A stretch of 64,000 nt of DNA from Sipunculus nudus (Eukaryota > Annelida > Sipuncula > Golfingiida > Sipunculidae). This document shows positions 57,837 to 64,000 of this stretch, in pieces. The notes below the pieces were generated by a model. It did no database searches and was not told the origin of the DNA. It worked only from the letters and a program-made list of their open reading frames with translations. The translations under genes and the position numbers were made by a program. Within the stretch, counting starts at the first letter, position 1; every line of letters starts with the position of its first letter. Location of the stretch: the NCBI GenBank assembly GCA_026874595.1, contig CM049311.1, positions 44,583,676 to 44,647,675 of the forward strand, read 5' to 3'.

Positions 57837-60800
57837 CTAGACATTTCTTGGCACCGCAGGTGCCAGAGTATCCCCAGACATAGTAGGCCCCCACCCCCTT
57901 TATAAATAGACCCCCATTTTTAGCAGCATATACTGACACTTGGCATATTTATTGTTTCTTCCATCTAACAATCCACAATCTTGTTGAAGATGTTGGTCCT
58001 GTGACCTTGATATTTTTAAAGATGTGTCCTGTGACCTTGACCTTTGACCTCATGACCCCAAAATCAATTCTGGTCTTGCTTTTCCAATGGGACATATGCA
58101 AGTTAAGTTTGAAATCTATACATCAATAAAGCAGGAATTATCACCCAGAAACTAATTTTTGGACAGATGGCTCCTGTGACCTTCACCTTTGACCTTGTGA
58201 CCTCAAAATTGATAGTGTTCTTCCTCTCTTGGCAGGAGAACTATATGTGCAAGATGAAAGATCTGAGATGAAATGTTTGGCTGAAAATGCATCCACATCT
58301 TTTTAAAGATGTGTCCTGTGACCTTGACCTTTGACCTCATGACCACAAAATCAATTTGGGTCTTGCTTTTCCAATGGGACATATACAAGTCAAGTTTGAA
58401 ATCCATACATCAATAAAAGCAGGAATTATCATCCAGAAACTAATTTTTCGACAGATGGCTCCTGTGACCTTCACCTTTGACCTTGTGACCTCAAAATTGA
58501 TAGGGGTCTTCCACTCTTGGCAGGTGAACTGTATGTGCAAGATGAAAGATCTGAGATGAATTGTTTGGCTGAAAATGCATCCACAATCTTTATAAAGAGG
58601 TTTCCTGTGACCTTGACCTTTGACCTCATGACCCCAAAATCAATTCAGGTCTTGCTTTTCCAATGGGTCAAATTCAAGTCAAGTTTGAAATCCATACATC
58701 AATAAAAGAAGGAATTATCATCCAGAAACTAATTTTTGGACGGATGGCTCCTGTGACCTTCACCTTTGACCTTGTGACCTCAAAATTGATAGGGTTCTTC
58801 CTCTCTTGGCAGGTAAACTGTATGTGCAAGATGAAAGATCTGAGATGAATTGTTTGGCTGAAAATGCATCCACAATCTTTTTAAAGAGGTTTCCTGTGAC
58901 CTTGACCTTTGACCTCATAACCCAAAAATCAATTCAGGTCTTGCTTTTCCAATGGGTCAAATACAAGTCGAGTTTGAAATCCATACATCAATAAAAGAAG
59001 GAATTATCATCAAGAAACTAATTTTTGGACAGATGGCTCCTGTGACCTTCCTCTTTGACCTTGTGACCTCAAAATTGATAGGGTTCTTCCCCTCTGGTAG
59101 GTGAACTATATGTGCAAGATGAAAGATCTGAGATGAACAGTTTGGCTGAAAATGCATCCACATCTTTTTAAAGGTGTGTCCTGTGACCTTGACCTTTGAC
59201 CTCATAACCTCAAAATCAATTTAGGTCTTGCTTTCCCAATGGGACATATATAAGTCAAGTTTGAAATCCATACATCAATAAAAGCAGGAATTATCATCCA
59301 GAAACTAATTTTTGGACGGATGGCTCCTGTGACCTTCATCTTTGACCTTGTGACCTCAAAATTGATAGGGGTCTTCCACTCTTGGCAGGTGAACTATATG
59401 TGCAAGATGAAAGATCTGAGATAAATTGTTTGGCTGAAAATGCATCCACAATCTTTTTAAAGAGGTTTCCTGTGACCTTGACCTTTGACCTCATGACCCC
59501 AAAATCAATTTGGGTCTTGCTTTTCTAATGGGTCAATAACAAAGCCAAGTTTGAAATCCATACATCAATAAAAGAAGGAATTATCATCAAGAAACTAATT
59601 TTTGGACAAATGGCTCCTGTGACCTTCAACTTTGACCTTGTGACCTCAAATTGATAGGGTTCTTCCTCTCTTGGCAGGTGAACTATATGTGCAAGATGAA
59701 AGATCTGAGATGAAATGTTTAGCTGAAAATGCATCCATATCTTTTTAAAGATGTGTCCTGTGACCTTGACCTTTGACCTTATGACCCCAAAATCAATTTG
59801 GGTCTTGCTTTTTCAATGGGACATATACAAGTCAAGTTTGAAATCCATACATCAATAAAAGCAGGAATTATCATCCAGAAACTAATTTTTGGACAGATGG
59901 CTCCTGTGACCTTCACCTTTGACCTTGTGACCTAAAAATTGATAGGGTTCTTCCTTTTCTTGGCAGGTGAACTATATGTGCAAGATGAAAGATCTGAGAT
60001 GAAATGTTTGGCTGAAAATGCATCCACATCTTTTTAAAGGTGTGTTCTGTGACCTTGACCTTTGACCTCATAACCTCAAAATCAATTTGGGTCTTGCTTT
60101 CCCAATGGGACATATATAAGTCAAGTTTGAAATCCATACATCAATAAAAGCAGGAATTATCATCCAGAAACTAATTTTTGGACGGATTGCTCCTGTGACC
60201 TTCACCTTTGACCTTGTGACCTCAAAATTGATAGGGGTCTTCCACTCTTGACAGGTGAACTATATGTGCAGATGAAAGATCTGAGATGAATTGTTTGGCT
60301 GAAAATGCATCCACAATCTTTTTAAAGAGGTTTCCTGTGACCTTGACCTTTGACCTCATGACCCCAAAATCAATTTGGGTCTTGCTTTTCCAATGGGACA
60401 TTTACAAGTCAAGTTTGAAATCCATACATCAATAAAAGCAGGAATTATCATCCAGAAACTAATTTTTGGACAGATGGCTCCTGTGACCTTCACCTTTGAC
60501 CTTGTGACCTCAAAACTGATAGGGGTCTTCCTCTATTGGCAGATGACTTACATGTGCAAGATGAAAGGTCTGAGATGAAATGTTTGGCTTAAAATGCATC
60601 CACAGTATCTTTTAAAATGCCAGTCTTGTGACCTTGACCTTTGACCTCATGACCCAAAATCAATTGGAGTCTTGCTTTTCCAATGGGACATATATAAGTC
60701 AAGTTTGAAATCAATACATCAATAAAAGCAGGAATTATCATCCAGAAACTAATTTTTGGACAGATAGCTCCTGTGGCCTTGACCTTTGACCTTGTGACCC

Positions 60801-61613
60801 CAAAATTTATATGGATCATCCACTATTGGCAAGTGAGCTATATATTCAAGATGGAAGACCTAGGATGAAAGTTTGGCTTAAAATGCATCCACAGTATCTT
60901 TTAAAATGCCAGTCCAGTGACCTTGACCTTTGACCTCATGACCCTAGAACCTATAGGGTTCTTACTTCAGTTGTGGGCCATACATAAGTCATGTTTGAAA
61001 TCCATATGGCTATCAACACTGGAGATATCATAAGAGGTGTGTGATTTTCACCATATATGGCAATATTCAAGGTCAAGGCCACTATCATAGGAAAGGTCAT
61101 GACCCCAATTTAAATAAACATCATCCCATAACCCATACCTATGTATATACATAATATAAAAGAAATCTGTCCATTAGTTTTTGACTTACAATGCTCACAG
61201 TACTGTAAGGTGGCAATTTGGGGGTATTAAATGGCACGAAAACAAGTAAAGAATAATAGGTGGCGCCACCAGTTTCTGGAACATGACAACCCTATCCATG
61301 ATCTTCCATCAACTTGATTTTGGGATAAATCCATGCAAGATTTCTTGAGATATTAAAGAATTTGTGTGATTTTCCCCAAAATTGGACCTATTCAAGGTCA
61401 AGGACACTCTCCTAGTAAAGGTCATGACCTCATTTTAAATAGGCGTCGTCCTCTCACCCATATCTATACATATACCAAGTTTGGTAAAGTTCCGTGAAAT
61501 ATTTTTTGGGTTATCGCGCCAACAAGATTTATATGTGGCGGCGGCGGCGGCGGTAGCGGCGGCGGCTCGACCGGTATGAAAACATAGTATCCCCCGACTT
61601 TGTCTGGGGATAC
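57837..61613 (+). mobile_element. C-family element, complete (3.78 kb)
   Basis: 5' CTAGACATTTCT, hairpin TGGCACC-GCA-GGTGCCA (57849-57865), arm GTATCCCCAGAC (57868-57879). 3' hairpin: left GTATCCCCCGAC, loop TTT, right GTCTGGGGATAC (61587-61613), then AAAAAA; outer arm and 5' arm match 12/12. The core (58020-60960) is a 288-bp tandem array. The tail has GGTGGCGCCACC (61259-61270) and a (GGC)n tract (61538-61567). Non-coding. Confidence 0.85.
58020..60960 (+). repeat. 288-bp tandem array with DR1-type nuclear receptor motifs
   Basis: Eleven exact or near-exact TGACCTTTGACC(T) blocks start at 58038, 58325, 58614, 58903, 59190, 59479, 59767, 60056, 60344, 60635 and 60924 (spacing 287-291). Halfway between lies a related block TTCACCTTTGACCTTGTGAC (e.g. 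58182), so each unit is an old ~144-bp dimer. The minus strand reads AGGTCAAAGGTCA, a textbook DR1, overlapping TCAAGGTCA. Frames across it are artefacts. Confidence 0.95.
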
Positions 61614-63152
61614 AAAAAACAGGCACATACACTGTGCAAAAGTCATTGTAGGTGGCGACACCTGTCTTGTGAACGAGAAAGCCATCCAAGACACAGACTG
61701 GTCAAAATATCAGGCCAATACATCAAACTTACCTTGAGTCTGATGCATGGGGCTGACCAGGCTTAGGTGAGAAAGGCAGTTGCCCTGAGTGAACTGTGAC
61801 AAATTTGCTAGCTGGCTCAGGCTACTGCACTAAGTGAACTCATGTTCTGCACCTGGCTAGACTGAGTGAACTTTCGACCTGTACCTGGCTGCACTGAGTT
61901 AACTCTTGACCTGTTGCATAATCTGACACAGTTGGTAGTCCACATGCAGCCCTAAGGGGCATGACACCCATGAGGTGATCACATTGTGGCCATGAGGTGT
62001 TCATATGTCACCCATGAGGTGATCACATGCCTTGTGCTTGGCTGCACTGACTGAACTCTTGACCTATATCTGGCTGCACTGAATGAACTCTTGATGTGTT
62101 GCCAAATCTGAAACAGTTAGCAGTTTCTCAACCTATTTAAAGATAAAAACACAATCTTGGTCTGTTGGTCAATCTGTTTACACATACTGAAAAACTTTGG
62201 CTAAAATGCTTTTTTTCAAGCTGACATATTCATAAACTTATTATCAAAATATCTAAAATAACAAAAGGTGCAGTTCTTTCATTGTTAAAGGTCCAATAAT
62301 TCTGCCAAAAATCATTCATTGGTAATGCTAGCTTCCGTCATTTCTGAGAAAACTATGTCAGTATGCTTAATTGGCCAACTGACTGTTCAAATTTGTGTAC
62401 ATGACACCACTTAAATTCATCAAATGCAAACCATTTGAACAAACTTGAAAGGGCTTGCCTCTGGGATCATTTTTGTAAAATATTGAACAATTTGGCTGGA
62501 CCGTTTACAAGAAGAAGACTTTTAAAAGGTTTTTCAGCTTATTCCCTATAAAATCTGAGTAAATGCAGATAGCAAAAAATTAACTGAATCCCATAACATT
62601 TGATATGTGACAGATTACTGCATTAAATCTAGGGATGGTAGCACCCGCTATTCCTGAGAAATTTTGGGTTAATGTACAGATGACCAATGACCCCCGTACA
62701 AAAAAAGGTCAATGCAGGTGGCGCCACCAATACCTGAATTTCATATATAACTCATGTGACCAACACTGGCATAAAATTTGGTGATGATAGCTCCAGCCGT
62801 TTCTGAGATTGCCATTTTAGTATGCTTTTTGGACAGTTAGCTAAGTTTAACTTCCTGTAACTCAGCCAAAATTCACCAAACTTGAACCATTCGAGCAAAC
62901 ATGAGAGAGATGGTATAAAAGATTATTTCTGTGAAATATTGAACAATTTGGCTTGACTGTTTCGGAGGAGAAGATTTTTAAAGTTTTTTTTTAGCTTTTT
63001 CTCTATAAAATCTAAGAAAATGCAGAGTTTTTCAGATGGCTAATTTTTTGCATTAAATTTCATTATGCTAGCTCCAGTCGTTTTCGAAATAGTATGGGTA
63101 AACGTACAGACAATGGACGTCGCCACACCATTGCATTAGCTCACAGGTTCGC

Positions 63153-64000
63153 TAAAAATTACTACAGATGCATAATGAATGCAAAATTATAATACAGATA
63201 CATCTTATACTGATGGCAAAATCTTGAATTAAGTTGAGTATGGGCACCAATTATTTATAATCCATGTACAGCCGTCTTTATATACCCACAGAGAGCTGTA
63301 TACCTGTGATTTTAAACATTGCCTGGTATGAGGAATATCTAAAATCATAAATCTACATTTTTTTATAGCTTTTAATAAACATTCTTGTCAATATTAACCA
63401 TAGATAACCTGAAATCTAAATGTCTCGTGGCAAGATGTAACGGATGCTGATAAATTGGCGCCATGCTAGATGTATCTGCTTCACACAGCTAACATATATG
63501 GTAAAATGACTCAATTCAATCTTTATAATTTAGCAAAAATTCATTTTTGGAACCATAAAAGACAATTATTATAAGAATTATTCAGGGGATTATTCTTGTA
63601 AAATATTTAACAAATTGGCCTCACTTGCATTAGTCAAAGAACATTTTACAGGTTTATAACTCATATGGGAAATTACAGCAAAATGGTTAAGTTAAGCTTC
63701 CCATAACTAAGCCAAAATTCACTGAACCAAAACCATTTGAACAAACTTGAATTATCAACATCTTAGGATAATTAATGTGTGAGATTTAAGAATTTGGCCC
63801 AGTGGTTTTTGAGAAGAAGATATTTGTAGCCACTGAGCTAAAATGGGCTGGTACGGCATATGACTAAATTCAGCTTCCCATAACTCAGCCAAAAGTCACT
63901 GAACTGAGACCATTTGAACAAACTTCAGAAAGCACTACCCTAGGATCATTTCTGTGTGACATTTAACAATTTGGCCATATGGTTTCAGAGAAGAAGTTTT
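63153..64000 (+). repeat. D-type internal core units, continuing past the window
   Basis: Tandem ~180-bp blocks with 'cataactcagccaaaagtcac', 'ccatttgaacaaacttga' and 'gtttcagagaagaagt', also seen at 47580-47760 and 62860-62980; plus the D word 'ctgcttcacacagctaac' at 63477. Confidence 0.55.

Larger units (their letters stand above)
57558..63152 (+). mobile_element. D-family element with nested C element
   Basis: 5' CAAGGCCTACAGGCCTAGTG + GCAAACCTGTGC; 3' CACAGGTTCGC (63142-63152) then TAAAAA. It is split by the complete C element at 57837-61613: the left flank 'ttcctctgtagaa' joins to 'cacatacactgtgcaaaagt' as in the intact copy at 45215-45260. It contains a minisatellite 'gagtgaactcttgacctg' (61780-62110), a short ~51-bp duplication (61965-62030, 'cccatgaggtgatcacat'), and GGTGGCGCCACC at 62717-62728. 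Confidence 0.75.

Noticed and set aside
58356-60578. Series of similar 60-67-codon frames, as if a repeat protein
   Set aside because: They follow the 288-bp tandem array (a multiple of 3 in length, so frames recur). Frames are open on both strands and are broken by single-base indels in several units.

Overview
The window looks like AT-rich, non-coding-dominated DNA from a marine bivalve mollusc (inference; genus not resolvable). I base this on the low GC, the long introns, and the density of short-hairpin-ended, tandem-core interspersed repeats with ACGG/GACG microsatellite tails, which resemble the 'pearl'/Helentron-type non-autonomous elements known from oysters and clams. There are no bacterial-type genes, no CRISPR, no rRNA and no intact transposase or reverse transcriptase. 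Almost every open frame of 60-120 codons in the window is a by-product of repeats.

One real host gene is visible, on the minus strand. Four exons (53737-53815, 43970-44137, 17404-17501, 13707-13766) have GT/AG boundaries and splice in one consistent frame across introns of about 9.6, 26.5 and 3.6 kb. They encode a Ser/Arg-rich then Lys/Glu-rich stretch that ends in RESRRPTGKVTLEDIQ. This corresponds to the inhibitory-phosphorylation region (human Thr696 region) of the myosin phosphatase targeting subunit MYPT/PPP1R12. The ankyrin repeats (upstream, beyond 64000) and the C-terminal zipper (downstream, below position 1) are not in the window. The window is therefore the middle of one long gene, about 99% intron.

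The introns are packed with nested mobile elements. I define working families by their ends. A has 5' CAAGG + palindrome GACCCATGGGTC + GCTCAGCTGA and a 3' hairpin ending CAGCTGAGCT-AAAA; there are about 19 5' ends and 17 3' ends, all on the + strand. C carries a 288-bp tandem core. D has arms GCGAACCTGTG / CACAGGTTCGC. E, F and H are further families, and G is an older host repeat. Near-complete A copies lie at 4294-6913, 8259-10917, 11062-13694, 21854-26540 and 29824-32425. Nesting can be read directly: G(28345-32966) contains E(28458-32759), which contains A(29824-32425); and D(57558-63152) contains C(57837-61613). Other elements are a TIR DNA transposon in two inverted copies (14625-15760, 23118-24521), a TTAA-flanked MITE (50951-51405), a tandem pair of tRNA-like SINE heads (53958-54400), a 136-bp (CTGT)-rich array (55560-56180) and a 160-bp GA microsatellite (36862-37022).

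The most interesting signal is that six repeat families with different bodies (A, C, D, E, F, H) obey one end grammar: a leader CAAGG or CTAGA, a small 5' hairpin, a 10-13 nt arm, a body with tandem cores, then (in five of six) a 3' hairpin with an 11-13 bp stem and a 3-nt loop whose outer arm is the reverse complement of the 5' arm, and finally an A-tract. Filled and empty sites inside the window show insertion within A-rich sites without target duplication, and one hairpin shows a compensatory base change. Second, the C element carries 11 exact DR1 nuclear-receptor-type sites at about 288-bp spacing, interleaved with 10 variant sites.
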